Source: Actinomycetota bacterium (GTDB lineage: Bacteria > Actinomycetota > Thermoleophilia > Miltoncostaeales > Miltoncostaeaceae). From it: a stretch of DNA of 10,598 nt. Each line of letters starts with the position of its first letter. Within the stretch, counting starts at the first letter, position 1. Positions 1-6,214 of this stretch are shown piece by piece. The stretch spans positions 1 to 10,598 of the forward strand of contig SYFI01000154.1 of NCBI GenBank assembly GCA_005800465.1, read 5' to 3'. Made by a program: the position numbers and the translations under genes. The notes under the pieces were generated by a model. It had not been told where the DNA came from, ran no database searches, and worked only from the letters and a program-made list of their open reading frames with translations.

Positions 1-95
1 ACGTCCATGATGACGCCGCCCTTCAACATCCGGGCGAGACCTGCCTTGACCGCGTCGGTACCCGTCGCGCCATTGGCGCCGGCGTTCTCGCTCAC
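1..95 (-). CDS. pdxS: Pyridoxal 5'-phosphate synthase subunit PdxS, 5' end only
   Basis: This is the N-terminus of the PdxS synthase subunit. PdxS makes pyridoxal 5'-phosphate from ribose 5-phosphate, glyceraldehyde 3-phosphate and ammonia supplied by the PdxT glutaminase, in the cytoplasm as a double-hexamer ring. The visible end reads VKAGLARMLKGGVIMDV, which matches the highly conserved start of the family (VKRGMAEMQKGGVIMDV type). The gene runs off the left edge, so the barrel and the catalytic lysines are not visible. Two in-frame starts exist: ATG at 101 and GTG at 95, with an in-frame stop at 113-111. The Shine-Dalgarno GAGGAG (109-104) lies 2 nt from the ATG but 8 nt from the GTG, so the GTG is preferred; the ATG would add two residues. 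An RpiR-type regulator lies upstream in the same direction. The family call is firm although only about 32 residues are present. Confidence 0.9.
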   Translation of the reverse strand, partial: MSENAGANGATGTDAVKAGLARMLKGGVIMD

Positions 96-103
96 CTTCA
101 TCT

Positions 104-109
104 CTCCTC
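104..109 (-). promoter_or_regulatory. Ribosome binding site of pdxS
   Basis: GAGGAG on the minus strand is the strongest Shine-Dalgarno match before pdxS. Its spacing (8 nt to GTG 95, 2 nt to ATG 101) is what argues for the GTG start. Confidence 0.6.
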
Positions 110-139
110 GTCAGACGTCATCGTCAGTGTAGAACGGCA

Positions 140-185
140 GGGGACAATGAATGACACCGGACGGGGAGAATGAATGTCACCGGAT
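140..185 (-). repeat. Tandem pair of 23-bp repeats upstream of pdxS
   Basis: Two head-to-tail 23-bp units lie at 140-162 and 163-185 and are identical at 20 of 23 positions. On the plus strand the core of each reads GGGGA(C/G)AATGAATG, then (A/T)CACCGGA. A much weaker third unit in the same phase can be drawn at 186-208, matching about 13 of 23 positions including GAATG. The units sit between the predicted pdxS promoter and its start codon, so they would be in the leader. They could be operator sites for a regulator that binds direct repeats, or the multiple terminal repeats of an IS21-like element of which nothing else is left. The sequence shows the repeat clearly; its function is unknown. 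Confidence 0.8.
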
Positions 186-221
186 GCGAAGAATGCCTGC
201 CTCGGAGCGAATCCGTGAGGC

Positions 222-250
222 ATAATAGGGCCCCAGCTAGGCAGCGGAAA
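222..250 (-). promoter_or_regulatory. Predicted sigma70-type promoter of pdxS
   Basis: On the minus strand a TATTAT -10 element (227-222) is preceded, after exactly 17 nt, by TTTCCG (250-245), which matches the TTGACA -35 consensus at 3 of 6 positions. Transcription would start near 215, leaving a leader of about 115-120 nt that carries the 23-bp repeats. The element overlaps the end of the upstream regulator gene. This is a pattern match only. Confidence 0.4.
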
Positions 251-1070
251 GCGTGCGACGTGCGACCGGCTGCGATGCGAGCGACTGCGCGAGTGCCTGA
301 GCAACGGCGACGAATGCCGTGAGGCTGGGCTCCCCGCCACGCTCCTCAGCGGGAATCACCCGAACATGCGGGGCACGGGCGGCCGCGGAGAGACTGGAAT
401 CGACCAGCGCCACAGCCGGCGCACTGGCTGCCCGGGCGGCGGCCACGGCGTACTCGGCCACGCGGGTGTCCTTGCCCACCGCAACCGCGATGAGCGTGCC
501 GCCGCGTGCGAGCGCACCCAGGCGCATGCGGATCCGGGGCTCGACTGAATCAACCACCAGCGTCTCGCGTCCGGCGCGGGAGAGTCGCTCCTCCAGCAAC
601 GCGAGCACGGGTCGTGCGGTGGCGTCGCCGGCGAGAATGATGGGGTGCCGACCGGCGAGTGCGCTTGCCAGCGGGATGACCCCATCGGGGCCCAGACGGG
701 CGGCGGCGTCCTCGAGGGCGAGACGGTCGGCGTCAAGCACCTGCACACGACCCTGCGGCAGGCCGCCGACGGCGCGCACACCAAGACCCGGGCGATGCGC
801 CTGGCGGATGGTCCGCTGCATCTCCGGATATCCGGCGTATCCGAGTGCCTGCGCAAAGCGCACCACGGTCGCGGGGCTGCAGTGCACCGCGTGGGCCACC
901 TCATGTCCCGACACCAGCGGAAGTTCCGCCAGGTGATCGATCAGGTAGCGCGCAAGCGACTTCTGCGCAGGACTGAAGCGCTCGTAGTCACGGCGGAGGA
1001 CCTCTGCGAGTTCATTTGCGTCAGGCGGCACGAGCGATTGTTTCGACGCAGCACGCCCCGCCCCTTCCAC
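237..1070 (-). CDS. MurR/RpiR-family transcriptional regulator
   Basis: This 277-residue protein has the two-part layout of the RpiR family. An N-terminal HTH_6 DNA-binding domain covers about residues 20-95 (RFSPAQKSLARYLIDHL, then a helix-turn-helix around VHCSPATVVRFAQALGYAGYPE). A C-terminal SIS domain covers about 125-265 and would bind a phosphosugar in typical members. The SIS signature is worn: the usual S-rich loop reads AVAVGKDTR (about 195-203), with alanine where the family has serine, and the first glycine-serine loop reads AGDATARP (147-154). The start is GTG at 1070, with a modest GGGGA 3 nt upstream. It lies 135 bp upstream of pdxS in the same direction. Since PdxS uses ribose 5-phosphate, control of pdxS by this protein is an attractive but unproven inference. 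The family call is firm; the ligand is unknown. Confidence 0.88.
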   Translation of the reverse strand: MEGAGRAASKQSLVPPDANELAEVLRRDYERFSPAQKSLARYLIDHLAELPLVSGHEVAHAVHCSPATVVRFAQALGYAGYPEMQRTIRQAHRPGLGVRAVGGLPQGRVQVLDADRLALEDAAARLGPDGVIPLASALAGRHPIILAGDATARPVLALLEERLSRAGRETLVVDSVEPRIRMRLGALARGGTLIAVAVGKDTRVAEYAVAAARAASAPAVALVDSSLSAAARAPHVRVIPAEERGGEPSLTAFVAVAQALAQSLASQPVARRTLSAA

Positions 1071-1124
1071 AAATCCCCACGAACGTGACCCAACGCGTGG
1101 ACATCAGCCCGGCACGTGGGCACC

Positions 1125-2708
1125 ATGGGGGTTGTGAACCGCACCGCCATCACCCTTCTCGCACTCGCAGCGTTGCCTGCAGGGGCGAGCGCCACCACGC
1201 AGTGGCTCCCGCCGTCGCCCCTCGCCGGGCAGGTCAGGGGCACCGGTGCGCCGGCCGTCGCGGGCAATGACGATAGTCGGGCCGTCGCCGCCTGGGCCAC
1301 TCCGGCCGGTGTCGTCACAACGCTGCGTACCCCGGGCGGCCCGTGGTACCAGCCGGTGCGCGTACCGGGAAGTGGCCGCGGTGCCACGCAGGTGGCCGTT
1401 GCCATGACCACAGGCGGGCAGGCGGCGGTCACATGGGTCGAGGGGGGTCGTGTGCGTGTAAGTCTGCGCCCGGCCCGTGGCCGCTTTCTTCCCGCCACCG
1501 CACTGTCGCTTCCGGGCCGCATTGCCACCACCCCGGTCGTGGCGCTTGGCGGCGCGTGTGCCCCGCTGGTCGCATGGTCGGGCGAAGCGGTCACAGGTGG
1601 CGCCAATATGATCGAGTCGGCCTGCGCGTCTTCATCAGGGCGCTTCGCGGCCACCCGGTCGGTCTCGCAGCCGGATGAGCTCGCGTTCACCCCGGCTGTT
1701 GCCGCCAGCGCGGGGAGATCGGTCATCGCCTGGCGTCGCGACGAGGGTGATCAGCATCGCGTGCGCGCGGCCGTGCGCCAGCGCGATGGATCGTTTGGTG
1801 TTCCGGCCGACGTGTCTCAGGCCAGCTCGTCGGTCTTTGTTGACCCAGCAATCGCCATAGCGCCATCCGGTGACGCAATCGCCGCATGGACCCTCCTGCG
1901 CGGCGCCGACGTCATCACTCAGGCCGCGTTGCTTCCGGTAGGCGGTGTGTGGACGAGGCCGGATGACATCTCGCGACCTGGCACGCAGGCCCGGGGGGCG
2001 CAGGTGGCCACCGATGCCCAGGGCAATGCGGTGGCCACGTGGGTTCGTTCTGGCGTGGTGCAGGCGGCCACGCGGGTTGCTGGCCAGCCCTGGGGTCCGC
2101 CCCGTGATCTGTCAGACGGCTCCGTGACCGCGGGAACACCCAGTCTGTCGGTGAGCGGAGGGGGCGCGGCGCTGGTCACCTGGCCCGCGACCACCGGCAC
2201 CTCGTACGTGGCCCAATCTGCGCTCCGTGCCGCCACCGCCGACTTCGGCGCACCGGCGACCATGTCCGATCCGCGCTTTCCGGCAATTGCCCCTGAGGGC
2301 GTCATCGGGGACAACGGCATCGCACCCGTTGTGTGGCAGTGGACCGACCCAGCACTCGACCCGTCCATCGCGCGGGCTGGTGTGTCGTCGGCCACAGGTC
2401 TGGCCGGGTCCGACCAGCCGGGTCCGGCGATTCTGGTGGACCTCCGGGCACGCCCCGCGACTGTGAGCCCCGGCCAGCGCTTTACGGTCACCCTCGGGCT
2501 CTCCAACCCCTCCCGCGTCCGGCTGGCCGTCACGCCATCGGCAGGTGGCCGCGAAGTGGGAGCGCTCGTGCTGAGCGGTGCAGACGGCGCCAATGCCATC
2601 ACCTTCGAAGGCGGTCTCGGCGGTGCGGCCCTCGGGCGCGGTCGGTGGCGCCTCACCGCCACGCCACGCGGTGGCACCAGCCGCTCGCTCATTCTGGTGG
2701 TCCGCTAA
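1125..2708 (+). CDS. Secreted repeat-propeller protein of unknown function
   Basis: The protein is 527 residues long from ATG 1125; GTG 1116 and GTG 1134 are alternative starts. It begins with a signal peptide (basic R6, hydrophobic 8-20, likely cut after ASA at 21-23). Residues 40-410 hold eight imperfect repeats, each with a strand of the form A-x-x-G-x-A-x-x-x-W. The tryptophans fall at 57, 104, 151, 203, 255, 306, 353 and 404, a spacing of 47-52 residues, as expected for blades of a sialidase/BNR-like beta-propeller. A C-terminal beta-sandwich (about 437-527) ends in the pattern GANAITFEG...GRGRWRLTATP, which resembles an Ig-like tail common in secreted Thermoleophilia proteins (from memory). 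There is no C-terminal anchor or sortase motif. Two cysteines (145, 167) could form a disulfide. No catalytic motif is visible, so a binding or structural role is as likely as an enzymatic one. Confidence 0.8.
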   Translation: MGVVNRTAITLLALAALPAGASATTQWLPPSPLAGQVRGTGAPAVAGNDDSRAVAAWATPAGVVTTLRTPGGPWYQPVRVPGSGRGATQVAVAMTTGGQAAVTWVEGGRVRVSLRPARGRFLPATALSLPGRIATTPVVALGGACAPLVAWSGEAVTGGANMIESACASSSGRFAATRSVSQPDELAFTPAVAASAGRSVIAWRRDEGDQHRVRAAVRQRDGSFGVPADVSQASSSVFVDPAIAIAPSGDAIAAWTLLRGADVITQAALLPVGGVWTRPDDISRPGTQARGAQVATDAQGNAVATWVRSGVVQAATRVAGQPWGPPRDLSDGSVTAGTPSLSVSGGGAALVTWPATTGTSYVAQSALRAATADFGAPATMSDPRFPAIAPEGVIGDNGIAPVVWQWTDPALDPSIARAGVSSATGLAGSDQPGPAILVDLRARPATVSPGQRFTVTLGLSNPSRVRLAVTPSAGGREVGALVLSGADGANAITFEGGLGGAALGRGRWRLTATPRGGTSRSLILVVR

Positions 2709-2740
2709 ACCGGTATCCCGGTACGGCGCAGTCTGCAAGT

Positions 2741-3259
2741 ATGCCCGCCGTGCAGACCGCCGCGCCACTCTCCAGGGACCTCACCATCAATGGCTCCGGC
2801 CTGTCGGTCGTCGGCATTGTGGGGCTTGTGGCGTCCATCGTCGTGCTGGGCGGAAGTGCAACCCGGGTGGTCATCCCGTGGATCATCGTGGTGGTGGTCC
2901 TCAGCCTAGCCCAGGTTGTAGTCGGCGGTGGGTGGCTACGAAATACCATCGACACCGCGCCCGACGCACCGCGCGACCTCGTGATCGAATCGTCCTCCGA
3001 GCAGCTGCGACGGGCGGGCCTCCCCATCATTGTCGCCCTGGCGCTGCTGCTGCTGGCACTGCTTGCGGTCGCCCCCTTTGCACCCATCGTCGCCGGGCTC
3101 GCAATGGGTGCCGGTGCCACCGATCTGCGATCACGCTCATGGATCACCGGCGATGAGGAGTCGCGGGGTGTGACAATCCTGCGGGCCACGACGCCCCTCC
3201 CCTTCGCGACATCGCGCGCGCAGATGTGGGTGCGCGGGAGCGCCGACCAGTCCGCCTGA
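2741..3259 (+). CDS. Small polytopic membrane protein, unknown function
   Basis: This 172-residue protein was not recognised. Hydrophobic segments at about 21-38, 43-62 and 93-112, and probably 114-127, suggest three or four membrane spans. A charged loop (66-92, with DTAPDAPRD and SSSEQLRR) lies between the second and third, and a hydrophilic tail follows from residue 128. ATG 2741 is chosen because the open frame upstream of it lies inside the preceding gene; no clear Shine-Dalgarno is seen, and GTG 2750 is possible. It begins 32 nt after the propeller gene and may be co-transcribed with it. Its stop lies one base from the stop of the converging xseB. The reading frame is supported by its hydrophobic pattern rather than by homology. 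Confidence 0.6.
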   Translation: MPAVQTAAPLSRDLTINGSGLSVVGIVGLVASIVVLGGSATRVVIPWIIVVVVLSLAQVVVGGGWLRNTIDTAPDAPRDLVIESSSEQLRRAGLPIIVALALLLLALLAVAPFAPIVAGLAMGAGATDLRSRSWITGDEESRGVTILRATTPLPFATSRAQMWVRGSADQSA

Positions 3260-3260
3260 A

Positions 3261-3539
3261 CTAGCCCGCGTCACCGTCAAACGGATCAGCCGGCGCACCA
3301 TCGGCGGTCAGTTCCTCAATGCTCGCGCTGATGGCATCCAGGCGCGTCGCACACCACGCCTCCAGTGCGGCACCTCGCCGAAACAGCACCAGTGCCTCCT
3401 CGAGCCCCACCTCGCCGGCCTCAAGTGCATCGACGCAGCGCTCGAGTTCGGTCATGGAGTCCTCAAACGATGTCCCCTCGGGCACATCGTCCTGCTGCAT
3501 GATGCTCACCCCGTTCAGCTGGCCACCATTGTCGCTCAT
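3261..3539 (-). CDS. xseB: Exodeoxyribonuclease VII small subunit
   Basis: XseB is the small helical subunit of exonuclease VII. Several copies bind one XseA, and the complex degrades single-stranded DNA from either end in repair. The 92-residue protein carries the family core at about 24-80: SFEDSMTELERCVDALEAGEVGLEEALVLFRRGAALE, equivalent to the usual F-E-x-x-L-x-x-L-E-x-I-V-x-x-L-E-x-G-x-L-x-L-E-E-S-L-x-x-Y-E-x-G. The start ATG overlaps the xseA stop as ATGA and has a strong AGGAGG 4 nt upstream, so the two subunits are probably translationally coupled. The N-terminus is about 20 residues longer than in many homologues, and the end is acidic (DPFDGDAG). The call rests on the motif and on the partner gene. 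Confidence 0.93.
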   Translation of the reverse strand: MSDNGGQLNGVSIMQQDDVPEGTSFEDSMTELERCVDALEAGEVGLEEALVLFRRGAALEAWCATRLDAISASIEELTADGAPADPFDGDAG

Positions 3540-4831
3540 CGATCCTCCTGGTCGGCCCGCACCCGTGCGGGCACCTTTGCATCGGCAAATGTGAGCGTGA
3601 CGTCGCCCGCCAGCACGGCGGCCGCAGCCGACGTGACCGCGATCCCGGACATGTCGCGCACCAGCGCGAATCCCTCGGCGAGTGGGCGCGCCGGATCGCG
3701 TCCGGCGCGCCGCGCACGCAGCACCGAGAGGCGTGACGTCGCAGACGCCGTGGCAACCGCGCCCGCGCGGCAACGCCTCGCGACAAGGCCGGAGAGGTCG
3801 CGGCCCGGGCCATCAGCCGCATCGCGGATCTCACGGCGCAGGCGCATTCCGAGGCCGCTCACATGGTCGCGGGGACGGCGCACAACCGCCTCATGAGGCC
3901 GCAGCAGACCAGGGCGTGCGCCCACAAGATCCAGCTCGCGGCGCGCCCGCGACGCCAGACGCCGCGTGGCACGGCCCCGCCGACGGCGCAGGGCGACCAG
4001 ATCCTCCCCGAGTGCATCCCGATCGGGCACAACCACGTCGGCGGCGGTGGTGGGCGTGGCCCCTTGGGCATCTGCCGCCAGGCACGCGAGGGTCACATCA
4101 GGCTGGTGGCCGATCCCCGCGACCACGGGAGTGCCGCATGCCCGGATGGCCCGGGCCATGGCCTCGTCGCTGAACGGGAGCAGGTCCTGCAGCGAGCCCC
4201 CGCCCCGGGCAATAATGATCACATCCACGCGCGGATCGCTGTCGAGTAGCGCCAGCCCCCTGATGACCTCACCCGTGCACGCAGGGCCCTGCATGGCTGC
4301 CTGAACGACGACCACGGGCACTGGGAGCCGGGCCTCAATGCGTCGCAGCACGTCGGCGCGTGCTGCCCCCGCACGGGCAGTAATAAGGCCCACGCCCCTC
4401 GGTACAAATGGCAGTGGGCGCTTCTTTGAGACGTCGAACAGGCCCTCCGCAGCAAGTCGGCGGCGGCGCTCCTCAATAGTGCGGAGGATCTCCCCCTCGC
4501 CCGCCGGTTCGATGCGGTGCAGCCGCACGATAAGGTGCCCATCCCCACGGGAGAATTCGGGTCGCGCAACCGCCTCGATGACGTCGCCATCGGCCAGGGC
4601 ATACCCCGCGCCCACGTCATTGGACCACGCGAAGCAGTCGATACGCGCGTCCATGCCATCGCGCGGGTCCTCAAGCCGGAACCAGAACATACGGTCGCCG
4701 CGCCCGGATCTGAGGTTGACCACCTCGCCGCGCATGCGAACCGTCTTGGTGTGCGCACCGATCACACGCTCAAGGGCCGACACGACGTCGTCGACCTCAA
4801 ACACCCGGGCGCTCTCGGAGTCGGTGGTCAC
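3536..4831 (-). CDS. xseA: Exodeoxyribonuclease VII large subunit
   Basis: XseA is the catalytic subunit of exonuclease VII. In this 431-residue protein, residues 10-110 form the OB-fold for single-stranded DNA (RMRGEVVNL, MFWFRLEDP). The nuclease core follows, with GLITARAGAARADVLRRI (148-165, conserved D160), IIIARGGGSLQDLLPF (205-220, R209), GIGHQPDVTL (239-248, H242 and D245) and GATPTTAADVVVPDR (257-271). These match the conserved residues I recall as D155, R205, H238 and D241 of E. coli XseA. One departure is C250, where most homologues have aspartate (GHETDxTIxD). A long arginine-rich helical region (about 275-375) and a short C-terminal beta segment close the protein. The listed start is GTG 4831, without a good Shine-Dalgarno; GTG at residue 10 (4804), before FEVDDVVSAL, is a fair alternative. 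It lies 36 nt after copCD and is probably in the same transcript. Confidence 0.93.
   Translation of the reverse strand: MTTDSESARVFEVDDVVSALERVIGAHTKTVRMRGEVVNLRSGRGDRMFWFRLEDPRDGMDARIDCFAWSNDVGAGYALADGDVIEAVARPEFSRGDGHLIVRLHRIEPAGEGEILRTIEERRRRLAAEGLFDVSKKRPLPFVPRGVGLITARAGAARADVLRRIEARLPVPVVVVQAAMQGPACTGEVIRGLALLDSDPRVDVIIIARGGGSLQDLLPFSDEAMARAIRACGTPVVAGIGHQPDVTLACLAADAQGATPTTAADVVVPDRDALGEDLVALRRRRGRATRRLASRARRELDLVGARPGLLRPHEAVVRRPRDHVSGLGMRLRREIRDAADGPGRDLSGLVARRCRAGAVATASATSRLSVLRARRAGRDPARPLAEGFALVRDMSGIAVTSAAAAVLAGDVTLTFADAKVPARVRADQEDR
3544..3549 (-). promoter_or_regulatory. Ribosome binding site of xseB
   Basis: A perfect AGGAGG lies inside the last codons of xseA, 4 nt before the xseB ATG. 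It fixes the xseB start and supports coupled translation of the two subunits. Confidence 0.75.
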
Positions 4832-4846
4832 CGGTCGATCATCGCA

Positions 4847-4882
4847 CCACCCCCCGACGGCATTGGGCTACACGGGGGGTGG
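4847..4882 (-). promoter_or_regulatory. GC-rich hairpin across the copCD stop and xseA leader
   Basis: Two arms, 4847-4856 (CCACCCCCCG) and 4873-4882 (CGGGGGGTGG) on the plus strand, are perfect reverse complements of 10 bp around a 16-nt loop. In the minus-strand transcript, the first arm is the copCD codons for the final prolines just before the stop, and the second arm is a G-rich stretch 15 nt upstream of the xseA GTG. No T-tract follows, so it is not a standard intrinsic terminator. A role in RNA stability, attenuation or coupling of xseA to copCD translation is inferred. Confidence 0.55.
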
Positions 4883-6214
4883 GACTGACACGAGCACCGA
4901 TACGGAGACAAGCACGGCGGCGGCGAGCACAATCTCTGCCCGCACGCTGACACGGAGCGCCGACATCGCACCGGTGGCGTCGCCGCCCAGACCCAGTGCG
5001 GCTCGCTCCACGCGTGGGTGGAGCGAGAAACGATTCCACGCCGCCAGAGCCAGCATGCCCGCGAACACCCCGAGTTTCACGAGCAGGACGACCCCGTACG
5101 ACGTTGTCCAGAGCGCACTGAGCGACGGCAACTCCGCAAGCGACCGGTAGATGCCGGTGACCACCAGCACAACGACCGCCGCCACCGCCATCGCTGAGAA
5201 CCGCACGATCACCGACGCGCCCAGATGCACCGCGTCGTGGTCATCGAGGCGGCGGATGATCGGCACGGCAAGCACAGCCAGCATCACCAGCCCTCCGAGC
5301 CAGGCTGCTGTCGCCCACCCATGGAGCGCATCGAGTGCGGTCCCGAGGGTGGCATCTGTACCGGTTCCCGCATGCCCCGCCCACGCGAGGACCACCGCCG
5401 CGAGCGCGCCGGGGGCGCTCATCAGCACAGCCCGTGCCGTCGATGGCGCCATGGCCAACTCGCCCCGATGGGCCACCGTGGCGCCTACACCGGCGATGAC
5501 CAGCAGCACCGCCAACACCATCCACGCGATTCCCCAGCGCGTATCGCGGAGCAGCGTCCCCACCTGCCCGCCACTGATACCGAGCGACGACACCTGCGCG
5601 ATGAGGCCGAGTACAAGTCCAACGCCCCACGTGACCGCGAGTGCCCACCACGTGCGCCACCACACCCGCACCGGCCCGGCAGCAACGTGAGCCGTGCGCT
5701 CCATCACCCCCGCGGCATCATTCTCGCCCGGTGCCCAGATGCCCCCCGAATGCCATGCCACGCCCAGCACCCATCGGCGCGTGAGCGCCATTCCCATCGT
5801 GCCGAGCACGCCGCACAGCACCAGCAGCCGGGCCAACACCCCGAGCGGCCCGATTCCGTTGGCGCCGCGCGGAGTGAACGCACGCGCAACCGGATACTCC
5901 GACCCCACGACAAACGAGGCCGTGCCCGCGATCGGGTGACCATCAAGGGCCAACACCGACCAGCCGGCCCGGTACGTGCCATCACCGTCGGGAGGGATGG
6001 TGACAAGGATTGCCTCCGGGTCGCCTGGGGCCACCCGCACCTCGGCAGACGACGCCCCGTGGGGACCATTGGCCGAGCCCCATGCGAGCGCACTCTCAAG
6101 GGGCGTGCCAACAGCGATGCGGAGCACCGGTGGCACGGCCGCACGCGGTGCAGCGGCAACGGCGTCGGCGCACATCATCAGGACGAGAAGCGCAGTGGCG
6201 ACCGCGCGCTGCAT
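4868..6214 (-). CDS. CopC-CopD fusion copper-resistance/uptake membrane protein
   Basis: The 448-residue protein resembles YcnJ-type fusions of CopC (periplasmic copper binding) and CopD (membrane copper transport). Residues 1-21 are a signal peptide ending AVA-A. A shortened CopC-like domain (22-105) ends with GTYRAGWSVLALDGHPIAGTASFVV, the classic CopC C-terminal motif with D91 and H93. The N-terminal histidine that normally completes the copper(II) site is missing: the mature end begins about APRAAVPP. CopD follows with about eight membrane helices (122-448), including WAGHAGTG (H281), LHGWATAAWLGGL (H298), RFSAMAVAAVVVLVVTGIYRSL and TTSYGVVLLVKLGVFAGMLALAAWNRF, all typical of the family. 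Its ATG shares a base with the mntH stop (TGATG), so its translation is probably coupled to the transporter. The CopD call is firm; whether the CopC part binds copper is doubtful. Confidence 0.88.
   Translation of the reverse strand: MQRAVATALLVLMMCADAVAAAPRAAVPPVLRIAVGTPLESALAWGSANGPHGASSAEVRVAPGDPEAILVTIPPDGDGTYRAGWSVLALDGHPIAGTASFVVGSEYPVARAFTPRGANGIGPLGVLARLLVLCGVLGTMGMALTRRWVLGVAWHSGGIWAPGENDAAGVMERTAHVAAGPVRVWWRTWWALAVTWGVGLVLGLIAQVSSLGISGGQVGTLLRDTRWGIAWMVLAVLLVIAGVGATVAHRGELAMAPSTARAVLMSAPGALAAVVLAWAGHAGTGTDATLGTALDALHGWATAAWLGGLVMLAVLAVPIIRRLDDHDAVHLGASVIVRFSAMAVAAVVVLVVTGIYRSLAELPSLSALWTTSYGVVLLVKLGVFAGMLALAAWNRFSLHPRVERAALGLGGDATGAMSALRVSVRAEIVLAAAVLVSVSVLVSVPPPV

Noticed and set aside
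102..236. Riboswitch or small RNA in the pdxS leader
   Set aside because: No known riboswitch core or strong hairpin was seen; the notable structure is the tandem repeat.
98..340. Minus-strand frame of 80 codons over the pdxS leader
   Set aside because: It is Ser/Arg/His-rich without motifs and overlaps the predicted promoter, the 23-bp repeats and the end of the RpiR gene.
1078..1087. CACG-AA-CGTG inverted repeat between the divergent RpiR and propeller genes
   Set aside because: It is too short to claim as an operator without a second copy; it is worth remembering if RpiR proves autoregulated.
941..1726. Minus-strand frame of 261 codons over the start of the propeller gene
   Set aside because: It overlaps both the RpiR start and the signal peptide of the propeller protein, and its translation has no recognisable domain.
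2709..2722. ACCGG/CCGGT inverted repeat after the propeller gene
   Set aside because: The stem is only 5 bp with no T-run, too weak to call a terminator.
2333..2740. Upstream extension of the small membrane protein frame
   Set aside because: The added 136 residues are Arg/Pro/His-rich and lie in another frame of the propeller gene. The hydrophobic pattern begins only after ATG 2741.
3233..3270. CGCGGG/CCCGCG inverted repeat across the xseB convergent junction
   Set aside because: A 6-bp stem with a 26-nt loop is expected by chance at this GC content.
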